Source: CAYMPW01 sp964392725 (GTDB lineage: Archaea > Thermoplasmatota > Thermoplasmata > Methanomassiliicoccales > Methanomethylophilaceae). Taken from it: 61,639 bases of DNA. The stretch covers positions 1 to 61,639 of the forward strand of contig CAYMPW010000007.1 in assembly GCA_964392725.1 (NCBI GenBank), given 5' to 3'. Positions 1 to 6,269 of this stretch are shown piece by piece. The notes beneath the pieces were generated by a model. It did not search any database. It was not told where the DNA came from and worked only from the letters and a program-made list of their open reading frames with translations. Numbering within the stretch: the stretch's first letter is position 1; every line of letters starts with the position of its first letter. Position numbers and translations under genes: made by a program.

Positions 1-131
1 TCTGTCGGCCATTCTATTACCTTCAATATCTTATATATCTTATGTGTATATATAACTTATTGTTATATGCAAAAAAATAAGACGGACACCATACATAAAA
101 TTACTTTAAAAGATATTTTTTACTCTTTTAT

Positions 132-788
132 TCATTTTTTGTAAAACCAATTCGGTTCCTTCCAAAGCATCATCAGATCTTCGGAATTCTTACAAAATCT
201 ATCGCCTGCATAGAGTGCTTTCGGGATGGCCAAAACAAATGCGCCCACGAAAAATAAAACACAAGGTACAATGATTATTCCAAACGCTCCCAGAGTTCCG
301 CTATCGACATCAAATGCAAAGGAATAAAGCAGATCCACAACGGATCCATGAGATACTACGCCGCTTAGACCAGCCCACAACCCACCTAAAAATATGATTA
401 CTGAATTAAGAGCTCCGATTTCAGGAGTAATAAAACACAAAATGGAAACCACAACCATAAGTACGACAATCAAACCCATGGCAGATCCAAAATTAATAGA
501 TGCCAATTCAAACAAAGACAATTGTTCATTGCCTATGACGATCTCCGTATAGACTTCACTTACTTTTATGTCAAATTTCCAGAAATACAACACTGCCAGA
601 TTAAAAACGACAGCAACAACACAAAATATGCGCCCGATATCGCGATAAATAACATTCGATTCTTTCTCCGGAACAGTCGGAGATTCTTTCGGTTCTTTTT
701 TCGTTTCCCGATCTAACGGCTTTCCGCAACCGACACAATATAGATCTGCATCGATATTCTTCGTACCGCATTTTCCGCAATATTTCAT
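132..788 (-). CDS. Zinc-ribbon membrane protein, unknown function
   Basis: 218 residues. The N-terminus is a zinc ribbon with two CxxC knuckles (CGKCG at residues 4-8, CVGCG at 18-22). A charged linker rich in Lys, Glu and Pro follows, then about four hydrophobic segments between residues 50 and 200. A cytoplasmic zinc ribbon on a multi-pass membrane anchor is a common layout in archaea, but I recognise no specific family. The first 25 residues closely match the next gene (806-1345), so the two are paralogues and are probably co-transcribed, 17 bp apart. Function unknown. Confidence 0.75.
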   Translation of the reverse strand: MKYCGKCGTKNIDADLYCVGCGKPLDRETKKEPKESPTVPEKESNVIYRDIGRIFCVVAVVFNLAVLYFWKFDIKVSEVYTEIVIGNEQLSLFELASINFGSAMGLIVVLMVVVSILCFITPEIGALNSVIIFLGGLWAGLSGVVSHGSVVDLLYSFAFDVDSGTLGAFGIIIVPCVLFFVGAFVLAIPKALYAGDRFCKNSEDLMMLWKEPNWFYKK

Positions 789-805
789 AAAATCACTTTA
801 GAACG

Positions 806-1345
806 TTAATATTCGCAATCATCATCTTCATCTTCAATCTCAATGATCTGAAATTGTCTTTTCTGTTCCATTTTTGCAAAAATACATTTCCTGCATTTTC
901 CAACACAAAAAGTGTATGGAAAAATTGTACATCTTCCATTTTTCAGATAATATGCGTTTGAATCGTGAATAAAACATAAAATTACGAATACAAATGAAAC
1001 AATCCACAACAATACGCCCATGTCTTGACATAATTGTTTAATCATATCCAATTCTGCAGATTGATTAATCGGTATGTGTGATCCGAATTCCAAAACAAAA
1101 CATCCTGCTACAATCAAAATCAATGTAACAAACAATGGCCATAAACGCCTAATAACAATATCATCAGAATAATTTTCAACAGGTTTTTTAAAAGATTTTT
1201 GCGGTTCGGCTTCAGTTTTAATCGTCTCTTCTAGTAGATCTTCGGAGACAATCTCTTCTTCGATATCAGATAGTTGCGCTCCACATCCGATACAATATAG
1301 ATCATCCTCGATGTTTTCTTTTCCACATTTTCCGCAATATTTCAT
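806..1345 (-). CDS. Zinc-ribbon membrane protein, paralogue of neighbour
   Basis: 179 residues. It begins with the same zinc ribbon as its downstream neighbour (CGKCG and CIGCG knuckles), followed by an acidic linker and two transmembrane segments (about residues 69-88 and 111-128). A second Cys cluster follows the last membrane segment (C-x8-C-x3-C-x2-C), which the neighbour lacks and which could bind a second metal. The tail is very acidic. Family not recognised; function unknown. Confidence 0.75.
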   Translation of the reverse strand: MKYCGKCGKENIEDDLYCIGCGAQLSDIEEEIVSEDLLEETIKTEAEPQKSFKKPVENYSDDIVIRRLWPLFVTLILIVAGCFVLEFGSHIPINQSAELDMIKQLCQDMGVLLWIVSFVFVILCFIHDSNAYYLKNGRCTIFPYTFCVGKCRKCIFAKMEQKRQFQIIEIEDEDDDCEY

Positions 1346-1391
1346 TAAAATTCCTCATGGCCAATAAAAGTCAAAATGTGCTTGAACAAAA

Positions 1392-1607
1392 TTAGGTTCT
1401 TCCAACGTTCTTTTGTGGGATAGCTTCGGATCCGTCTTTTTTTGAATCGTAATCAATTTGGAGAGTTCTCTCTGCGACTATTTTGTTCTCAACCGCAATT
1501 GTACAAAACGCAGTAACGCTAGCGAATAAGCCAGCATCCACCCATTCTTGAATTAAACTTACCTGCCCTTCAGGAATCATAATTTTAATGGGCCGTGTGT
1601 TTGACAT
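1392..1607 (-). CDS. Ribbon-helix-helix-like regulator
   Basis: 71 residues from the ATG at 1607. An in-frame ATG at 1622 would add five residues, but 1607 lies about 25 nt from a TATA-like sequence near 1632-1640, which fits a leaderless start. The N-terminus (TRPIKIMIPEGQVSLIQEWV) reads as the beta strand of an RHH fold, followed by two amphipathic helices ending at VENKI. It faces the other RHH gene at 1703 across a 95-bp region full of repeats, as expected for a regulator pair controlling the element. DNA-binding role inferred from fold pattern only. Confidence 0.6.
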   Translation of the reverse strand: MSNTRPIKIMIPEGQVSLIQEWVDAGLFASVTAFCTIAVENKIVAERTLQIDYDSKKDGSEAIPQKNVGRT

Positions 1608-1641
1608 ACCGAATAGTACCATATTGGATACAAATAAACTA

Positions 1642-1701
1642 AATCGAACCGATTGGTAACTAATCGGTAACTTTTAAATACCATAGAACCGATTGGTAAC
1701 T
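1642..1701. promoter_or_regulatory. Operator array and TATA box between divergent RHH genes
   Basis: Three direct repeats of an 11-bp site lie at 1651-1661 (gattggtaact), 1662-1672 (aatcggtaact) and 1691-1701 (gattggtaact). The first and last sit in a longer repeat, gaaccgattggtaact. Inverted pairs are also present: ccgatt (1649-1654) with aatcgg (1662-1667), and aatcg (1642-1646) with cgatt (1650-1654). A TATA box (tttaaata, 1673-1680) sits between the second and third repeats, 22 bp before the ATG at 1703, so a bound repressor would block transcription of the nine-gene operon. This is the expected layout for RHH autoregulation. Confidence 0.65.
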
Positions 1702-1702
1702 T

Positions 1703-1870
1703 ATGAGTTCGAATAATTTCGTTAAATTAACTCTGACAGAAACCGAAATGACAGACCTTAAAGAAGCCGTCGAATCGGGACTTGGAAGAAATAAAGCAGA
1801 TGTTTGCCGCAAGGCACTTGTGGAATACCTCAAGGAAAACGCAACAGATCCTGGAGTTGTAGAAGCATGA
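1703..1870 (+). CDS. Ribbon-helix-helix regulator, first gene of element operon
   Basis: 55 residues. The N-terminus (SSNNFVKLTLTETEMTDLKE) has the alternating strand then helix of an Arc/CopG RHH domain, and the rest (ESGLGRNKADVCRKALVEYL) completes the second helix. The ATG at 1703 overlaps the third operator repeat and is 22 bp from the TATA box, so the mRNA is probably leaderless. The stop overlaps the next ATG (ATGA at 1867-1870). It likely represses its own operon from the repeats at 1642-1701. Confidence 0.75.
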   Translation: MSSNNFVKLTLTETEMTDLKEAVESGLGRNKADVCRKALVEYLKENATDPGVVEA

Positions 1871-2145
1871 CGACTACAGATTTCACTTCTTTACACCTTA
1901 CACCAGAAAACATTTTATTATTCGCAAAAGAAAGAAAAACAAGCTTTAAAGTCTCAACAATCAAAAGAGCATTCAACAATAACGATGTTCCTCTGATCAA
2001 TAAGAAATTAGAACTACTCTGCATCGCAGGAGATCTTGTTCGCGAAAAACCAGCCCAGGTATATATTTATCACATACCTGAAAAAAATTCCACGTTTTTA
2101 GAAGAACATATCATAATATGCAGTCCTAAGGCGGTGGAAGAATGA
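1867..2145 (+). CDS. Small element protein, possible winged-helix fold
   Basis: 92 residues from the ATG at 1867, chosen because it overlaps the preceding stop as ATGA, like most junctions in this operon. The pattern (STIKRAFNNNDVPLINKKLE, then a helix and a hydrophobic strand VYIYHIP) suggests a small winged-helix fold, similar in style to the gene at 2303. No catalytic motif or cysteine pair that would define a family. Its stop is shared with the next start. Confidence 0.55.
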   Translation: MTTTDFTSLHLTPENILLFAKERKTSFKVSTIKRAFNNNDVPLINKKLELLCIAGDLVREKPAQVYIYHIPEKNSTFLEEHIIICSPKAVEE

Positions 2146-2306
2146 TATACGTCTCGGATGAAGTAATCATCAACGTCAAAACCTGCGATTTAACACTCTC
2201 AGAAGCACTCGATAAGATATCCGTATATCAGATCAACAATCCCGATCGTGAATGCTTCCTCGATGGAGACCGCCATCAAGTTATCGGAAGGAAGGTGCTC
2301 GGATGA
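2142..2306 (+). CDS. 54-residue element protein, unknown
   Basis: A very short gene placed between two ATGA overlaps (start at 2142 in the previous stop, stop at 2304-2306 overlapping the next ATG at 2303). Those overlaps are the main evidence that it is real. The product is hydrophilic with no membrane segment and no recognisable domain; it ends in a basic stretch. Confidence 0.5.
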   Translation: MIYVSDEVIINVKTCDLTLSEALDKISVYQINNPDRECFLDGDRHQVIGRKVLG

Positions 2307-2506
2307 TGTATCGCCATATCCTTAAGAGCTGTCTCGTAGGACTTATCGAATGCAAGCCTGGAATATCCACAATCCAAATACGCAGGGCACTCCCAGATGC
2401 ATCGGTAACACTGATCCACAAAGTTTTAACCGAATTGCAAAAAGAAGGCATTATCATCCGTGATGAAAGAATGCACGCTAGATACTTTTTGAAGGTGGCG
2501 ATCTAA
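2303..2506 (+). CDS. Small winged-helix DNA-binding protein
   Basis: 67 residues starting at the ATG at 2303 (a second ATG follows directly at 2306). The sequence reads as a winged helix: an N-terminal helix, the turn GISTIQIRRALPDASVTLIH as helix-turn-helix, the recognition helix KVLTELQKEGIIIRD, and a short wing ending RYFLKVAI. It resembles the minimal MarR/ArsR-type wHTH proteins found in archaeal mobile elements. It is translationally coupled on both sides (ATGATG upstream, TAATG downstream). Confidence 0.65.
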   Translation: MMYRHILKSCLVGLIECKPGISTIQIRRALPDASVTLIHKVLTELQKEGIIIRDERMHARYFLKVAI

Positions 2507-2832
2507 TGCTGGAGATAGATCCTTATCGCGCCTTCCACATTTCATTAGGCCATAATTGTTCCAATTGTTCACGTTTGTCTAAAGCAGGAAAATGCAGTAT
2601 AACGCTCAAATTTCCCATAAACCCGGAACATGAAATTTGCGAAGAATACGCTGCAAAAACAGGCAAAATTCACTACTGCAAATTATGTAAATACAGCTCA
2701 AATTGTCCGCACGCAATCGAATCATGTCGCACAATGGGGGAATTCCTCACATACGAAGATCTTGTTCTCGATGAACCCTGCCGTTTGGTTTTAGAAGAAA
2801 TCGAAATTGAAAAGAAAGGAGGGATTGCGTAA
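2506..2832 (+). CDS. Cysteine-rich element protein, probable zinc binder
   Basis: 108 residues with eleven cysteines arranged in pairs: CSNC (residues 18-21), KC, EICEEY, CKLC (about 58-61), NC, SC and EPC. At least two metal sites look possible. No membrane segment, and the family is not recognised. The start codon overlaps the preceding stop by one base (TAATG), and the stop is immediately followed by the next ATG at 2833. Confidence 0.6.
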   Translation: MLEIDPYRAFHISLGHNCSNCSRLSKAGKCSITLKFPINPEHEICEEYAAKTGKIHYCKLCKYSSNCPHAIESCRTMGEFLTYEDLVLDEPCRLVLEEIEIEKKGGIA

Positions 2833-3216
2833 ATGATTGAAAGACACATCTATGAATGTGAATTTTGCCAAAGAAGGTTTGAGGACATCATCGCAGGTAA
2901 TAAACACGAGGCCGATTGTATAAAGAAACCCTCCCGCACCTACATAAATTTTGAAAAAATGGACTACAAGTACACATTCTTCGAGGCTTTAACCAAGTTA
3001 TACAACGGAGAATATAGCAACATGGTAATGAAACACCCTGGGTGTACATACATTTCTGGTTTCTACATGAGAAAAACGCTCAATTTCACAGGCGAGACAT
3101 TATGGGATTATTCAGCCCCTAGGGGGGCATATCAAGTCAAACGCAGCGATTTGGACACAAAATGGGCGGTGTTCGACAAGGGCGATTTGCTCTTCCCATG
3201 GGAGGTTTCGGAATGA
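2833..3216 (+). CDS. Zinc-finger protein with possible Tad2-like (DUF2829) domain
   Basis: 127 residues. The first 30 form a C2HC-type finger (CEFC then H and C, residues 9-29). Residues about 45-120 follow the layout of the DUF2829 family, to which the phage protein Tad2 belongs: a start like FFEALTKLYNGEY and an end like SDLDTKWAVFD, compared with the family pattern AlxxLxxGxxv...DLxAdDWev. The resemblance is by eye and weak, since the central Arg-Trp of the family is not clear. In a mobile element an anti-defence role would make sense, but this is speculative. Confidence 0.45.
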   Translation: MIERHIYECEFCQRRFEDIIAGNKHEADCIKKPSRTYINFEKMDYKYTFFEALTKLYNGEYSNMVMKHPGCTYISGFYMRKTLNFTGETLWDYSAPRGAYQVKRSDLDTKWAVFDKGDLLFPWEVSE

Positions 3217-3458
3217 CATCAGAAACTGAAATTATATGTCCAAAGTGTGGTAAAAATATCGACTTAGAACACACTAAAATGGGTTCATTGGATTGTGAAA
3301 CTGCGGACGGAATAACAGGGTTTGCAAAAATGAGCGGTACTATACACTGCCCCCACTGTAATGAGTATCTCCACATGTCCAATATTTGGTTCGGATGGGA
3401 TTATCAAGCATGTTTGATCAAGGTTGAATGTTTCTATGATGGGCTGGATGTGTTATAA
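3213..3458 (+). CDS. Zinc-ribbon element protein
   Basis: 81 residues from the ATG at 3213, chosen over an upstream in-frame ATG at 3162 because it overlaps the previous stop as ATGA. Two CxxC pairs, CPKC (about residues 9-12) and CPHC (about 45-48), make a split zinc ribbon. A Trp/Tyr-rich segment follows. Probably a small adaptor or DNA/RNA-binding protein; family not recognised. Confidence 0.6.
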   Translation: MTSETEIICPKCGKNIDLEHTKMGSLDCETADGITGFAKMSGTIHCPHCNEYLHMSNIWFGWDYQACLIKVECFYDGLDVL

Positions 3459-3802
3459 TGTCCGATGATATATACTCCAGGGAAAAACAATACATTGTGG
3501 ATCGTGGAATTGATCCAACAGCCGTAATAATGATGCTATATGAAAGAGTATACGTTTTGCAACCAAAGGACATGAATCGTTTACTTAACATGTGGGAGTT
3601 GCATAACGGTTCAGATCCTTCTGGAAAATTTTTGTCAATTGAAAATGGAGTGTACACTGCATGCGATAATGATTGTGGAGAATGCTTCATGGAAGATTTT
3701 TCAGATTTTGAACTCGCAATACAATATCTTCTCGGAGAACCCGAACCTATAGAAGATATGATAGCCGAATTTTCGAAGAACACATGGAGTTGGCCATTAT
3801 GA
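3458..3802 (+). CDS. Hypothetical element protein
   Basis: 114 residues, mostly helical and acidic, with a small Cys cluster (C-x3-C-x2-C in ACDNDCGECF, about residues 67-76). Start overlaps the upstream stop (TAATG), and the stop overlaps the recombinase start (ATGA at 3799). No family recognised. Its place immediately before the recombinase might suggest an excision accessory role, but nothing in the sequence shows that. Confidence 0.55.
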   Translation: MSDDIYSREKQYIVDRGIDPTAVIMMLYERVYVLQPKDMNRLLNMWELHNGSDPSGKFLSIENGVYTACDNDCGECFMEDFSDFELAIQYLLGEPEPIEDMIAEFSKNTWSWPL

Positions 3803-4713
3803 GACATCCGTTCATGTCGGCCGTGAATGTATTCCTCAATGCATACCAAGGTGTGTATGCGCAGGGAATGTATTCGGAACTTCTCCGCAGATATCCTAAA
3901 ATCTCCAAACAGTTGGATTTCCTGGAATCTAAAAATAAGATCTCATCAACGAACCCTGCAAAAATGACAGCAGAAGATGTTAAAGCATATGTCCAATTTC
4001 AAAGACAGCGCGGTTTAAAACCATCATCGATATCGCACGATATCTCGGCCATTCACAATTTATGTATGTTCACAGCCAACAATAATTGTGTTGAATATGC
4101 TCGTCAGAAATATCCGTTGCTTTTCCCCAAGCGCACACATAAACGTTTGCCGGTTATTGAGAAACCCGAATTTGAAAGAATATTATCATTCGCAGAAAAT
4201 CTCACAGAAGATTCAGATCCGAAGAGAATCAGATGTTATGCAGAATGTCTTTTCGCAATCGGATCTGGAGCAAGAACCCAAGAACTTCAACATGCGAAAT
4301 TGAAATTCATCGATGATGATTGCTGCAGCATTTTCTTTGATCATGTTAAAGGAATGGAATCCTACGGCCAGTGCCGTACTTCTCCGATTCGCCCGGAAGT
4401 ACGTTCAACGCTGAAATTATGGTTACAGATCCGCCGCAGTGATTCAGAATTTCTTTTCCCAAACCACGATGGGAACTACCTCTCAACCAATTCTCTGACA
4501 CGCGATAGAAAAGTTGTTTGTGATGAAACAGGCATTGTTTTCGACTATCGTAAGTGCCGTAGAACATACGCTCAATATCTCGTAGATGAGAACCTTCCGA
4601 TCGATAAATTGGCCGTTATACTCGGCCACTCTTCAAGCAAAACCACTGAAACTTCTTACGCACGTCCGCGCGATGATAGAGTCGTGGCGGAAATAATTGA
4701 ACAATGGAGTTGA
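3799..4713 (+). CDS. Tyrosine recombinase / integrase
   Basis: 304 residues from the ATG at 3799, which overlaps the previous stop; an ATG at 3784 would add five residues. N-terminal half (about 30-110) is the SAM-like core-binding domain. The C-terminal catalytic domain shows the first Arg in GSGARTQEL, a Lys in HVKGMES, the second box as RKCRRTYAQYL, then LGHSSSKTT with the conserved His and the nucleophilic Tyr in TSYARP. The first His of the usual HxxR box is replaced by a basic residue, a variation seen in some active integrases. It is the last gene of the element and presumably integrates and excises it. Confidence 0.9.
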   Translation: MRHPFMSAVNVFLNAYQGVYAQGMYSELLRRYPKISKQLDFLESKNKISSTNPAKMTAEDVKAYVQFQRQRGLKPSSISHDISAIHNLCMFTANNNCVEYARQKYPLLFPKRTHKRLPVIEKPEFERILSFAENLTEDSDPKRIRCYAECLFAIGSGARTQELQHAKLKFIDDDCCSIFFDHVKGMESYGQCRTSPIRPEVRSTLKLWLQIRRSDSEFLFPNHDGNYLSTNSLTRDRKVVCDETGIVFDYRKCRRTYAQYLVDENLPIDKLAVILGHSSSKTTETSYARPRDDRVVAEIIEQWS

Positions 4714-4799
4714 TAAAATGATTCAAAATAATTCAGAACAGTCTATAAATAAGGTTATTATCGCCGGCATCCGCACTCATTCTGTGATTTTTTTCTGAT

Positions 4800-4813
4800 T
4801 AGCGTTGGCGCTA
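4800..4813 (+). terminator. Hairpin after the recombinase
   Basis: A perfect stem (tagcg / cgcta) with a ttgg loop about 90 bp after the recombinase stop, preceded by a run of seven T and followed by an A/T-rich tract. It could end the element operon. It could also be a recombination core, but no second copy was found. Confidence 0.35.
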
Positions 4814-4869
4814 AAATACTGAAAATTTTTATTGTGTTGGATATCGAGAAACACAAACAATAATTTTTA

Positions 4870-4940
4870 GAATAAGATGAACAACGTCCGGGGGTTGGCA
4901 GACTAAGCAGAACCTGACCCTTCTTCCGGACTTCGTTGAT
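4870..4940 (-). ncRNA. Probable small structured RNA, unknown family
   Basis: On the minus strand a clear TATA box (tttatata, complement of 4960-4967) lies about 25 nt before position 4940. From there the sequence folds into a long hairpin: caacg/gtccgg at the 5' side pairs with ccggac/gttg at the 3' side (4881-4891 against 4925-4939), enclosing an inner stem (ggg(t) with (a)ccc). The 3' side leads into an A/T-rich tract. The interval has no open reading frame of note and is more GC-rich than its surroundings. It is too short for SRP RNA or RNase P RNA, has no tRNA T-loop signature, and I could not match box C/D or H/ACA elements. Confidence 0.45.
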
Positions 4941-4959
4941 AGTATATTTGTTAGAACTC

Positions 4960-4967
4960 TATATAAA
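4960..4967 (-). promoter_or_regulatory. TATA box for the structured RNA
   Basis: Minus-strand tttatata, about 20-25 bp upstream of the 5' side of the hairpin described at 4870-4940. No protein start follows it on this strand, which is why an RNA product is proposed. Confidence 0.4.
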
Positions 4968-5083
4968 ACGTTTGATTTTAGAGTATTTTTCATACATTCC
5001 AAACACCGTATCAATAAGACAATCCTTTTGTTAAATAGTGTTAACGGCGATAAGTTTTATAACTTGATTTTCGATTCATACGC

Positions 5084-5314
5084 ATGTATTGTTGGAAATG
5101 CGGAGCTAAAATTCCAGACGGATCTAGTGCGTGTCCCGACTGCGGATATGATGAGAGAGCGAGCAACGAATACGCTTCAAAACCGGTATCAGCATACACA
5201 CCCAAGCGTAAACATGCTTCGAAAGAAGAAAAGGTTGTTGAACCAGCACCTGAAGCGGTTGAACAAAAGAAAGGTATCGGAGATAAGATATCATCTTTGT
5301 TTAAACGTAAGTAA
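5084..5314 (+). CDS. Zinc-ribbon domain protein
   Basis: 76 residues. The N-terminal zinc ribbon (CWKCG at 3-7, CPDCG at 17-21) is followed by a charged, low-complexity tail rich in Lys, Pro and Glu, ending in a basic amphipathic stretch (KISSLFKRK). There is no membrane segment, unlike the two other zinc-ribbon proteins at 132-1345. Probably a small adaptor; no specific function assignable. It converges on the K+ channel genes across a strong hairpin. Confidence 0.7.
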   Translation: MYCWKCGAKIPDGSSACPDCGYDERASNEYASKPVSAYTPKRKHASKEEKVVEPAPEAVEQKKGIGDKISSLFKRK

Positions 5315-5327
5315 AGTAGTTTGGAAA

Positions 5328-5356
5328 TCTGAACATTCACAATGTGGATGTTCAGA
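5328..5356. terminator. Long hairpin between convergent genes
   Basis: Arms tctgaacattcac and gtggatgttcaga form a 13-bp stem (one wobble) around a 3-nt loop. It lies between the zinc-ribbon gene and the K+ channel gene and includes the channel's stop codon, so it could serve both strands. Confidence 0.6.
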
Positions 5357-5798
5357 ATTCTTTGCTAATATCGAAAAGTAACTCATCTTCGATTTTCTGA
5401 AGTTCATCTTTTAACTTCTCCAATTCAGCACTGCAAAGTTCGCCTTCACATTTTTTAAGTTCTTCCAATGTTTTGGACATTTCTGAAATATCATGCTTGA
5501 TTTCGTGAACAACTATTTTGTTGTGAATGAAAGAAATCAAACCCTGTCCTATTAAAGACGAACATGCGAATGCAATCGTACAAAATGCCAAAATGTAGAA
5601 TCCAACGATTGCACGGTTTGCCTCGGACGGAACAAGATCTCCGAATCCCACTGTGAACACGGTTGTTACGGTAAAATATAAAGAATCCAAAATAGACCAA
5701 TTTTCCAACAAAGCGAATAATACTACACCAAAAATGATTATACCCGCTAACGCCAAAGATGCGAGAACAAATTCATGAACTGCTCTGTTTGAAATCAT
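5352..5798 (-). CDS. Two-TM potassium channel
   Basis: 148 residues. One membrane helix (about 12-32), a pore loop with selectivity filter TVGFGD (49-54), a second helix (about 64-88), then a cytoplasmic helix rich in Glu and Lys likely to form a coiled coil. This is the minimal KcsA-like Ion_trans_2 layout without an RCK/TrkA domain, so gating may depend on the C-terminal helix. It overlaps the next channel gene by 4 bp, and the two are almost certainly co-transcribed. Confidence 0.85.
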   Translation of the reverse strand: MISNRAVHEFVLASLALAGIIIFGVVLFALLENWSILDSLYFTVTTVFTVGFGDLVPSEANRAIVGFYILAFCTIAFACSSLIGQGLISFIHNKIVVHEIKHDISEMSKTLEELKKCEGELCSAELEKLKDELQKIEDELLFDISKEF

Positions 5799-6229
5799 AT
5801 CTTCTTCCTCGTTCTAAGATCTGTCTTTAATCTTTCCAACAGCTCGGGATCTATATTGTTGCGACTTGCCCAATTATCCAAAGCCTGCATCTTTTTTTCA
5901 CGTTTTTCCACGATTTTATTTTCTATACGTGATGTGCGCTCGGTTGATTGTTTGATTAATGCGGTTCCCACAATCGTAACCGATCCGAGAAATACTGCGA
6001 TACCAAACAGCATAAAAATAATCGAAACTACTTTTCCCAAATCGGATGTGATCGGAATATCTCCATATCCCACGCTGAATAAAGTTTGAACCGTGTAGTA
6101 AAACGCGGTACCATATGTCAGATTGTCGATTGCCGCAAAAATGAATGTTCCAGAAATTACCAGAATTGCCATTATTGTTGCAGCTATCGTAAGTCTTAGG
6201 ACCAGCGGGGAATTGAAAATATTATCCAT
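5795..6229 (-). CDS. Two-TM potassium channel
   Basis: 144 residues. First helix about 11-32, pore loop with filter SVGYGD (52-57), second helix about 67-90, and a basic cytoplasmic tail with a long helix (KREKKMQALDNWASRNN). It is the upstream partner of the channel at 5352-5798, with overlapping stop and start. Two different subunits in one transcript, one with GYGD and one with GFGD, suggest a heteromeric channel. No regulatory nucleotide-binding domain. Confidence 0.85.
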   Translation of the reverse strand: MDNIFNSPLVLRLTIAATIMAILVISGTFIFAAIDNLTYGTAFYYTVQTLFSVGYGDIPITSDLGKVVSIIFMLFGIAVFLGSVTIVGTALIKQSTERTSRIENKIVEKREKKMQALDNWASRNNIDPELLERLKTDLRTRKKI

Positions 6230-6249
6230 AATTTCACCAAATTAAAAGA

Positions 6250-6267
6250 AATCCCCCGAAGGGGATT
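6250..6267 (-). terminator. Terminator hairpin of MFS gene
   Basis: aatcccc-cgaa-ggggatt, a perfect 7-bp stem with a cgaa tetraloop just after the MFS stop codon on the minus strand. Confidence 0.6.
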
Positions 6268-6269
6268 GT

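Larger units (their letters stand above)
1392..4813. mobile_element. Putative small integrative element with tyrosine recombinase
   Basis: A block of ten very small genes unlike the surrounding chromosome: one leftward RHH regulator (1392-1607) and a rightward chain of nine genes (1703-4713), all but one joined by ATGA or TAATG overlaps and ending in a tyrosine recombinase. Several products are zinc-binding or DNA-binding. No capsid, portal, replication initiator or toxin is recognisable. The limits are inferred: the left edge is taken at the regulator and the right edge at a hairpin after the recombinase. I did not find convincing direct repeats that would define attL and attR, so the true ends could lie further out. 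Confidence 0.6.

Noticed and set aside
4870..4940. tRNA, including pyrrolysine tRNA
   Set aside because: No T-loop (GTTCGA-like) or anticodon arm can be placed; the fold is one long hairpin.
4714..5083. Direct repeats defining attL/attR of the element
   Set aside because: Only matches of about 7 bp (such as aataaga) were seen between the two flanks, which is not above chance in AT-rich DNA.
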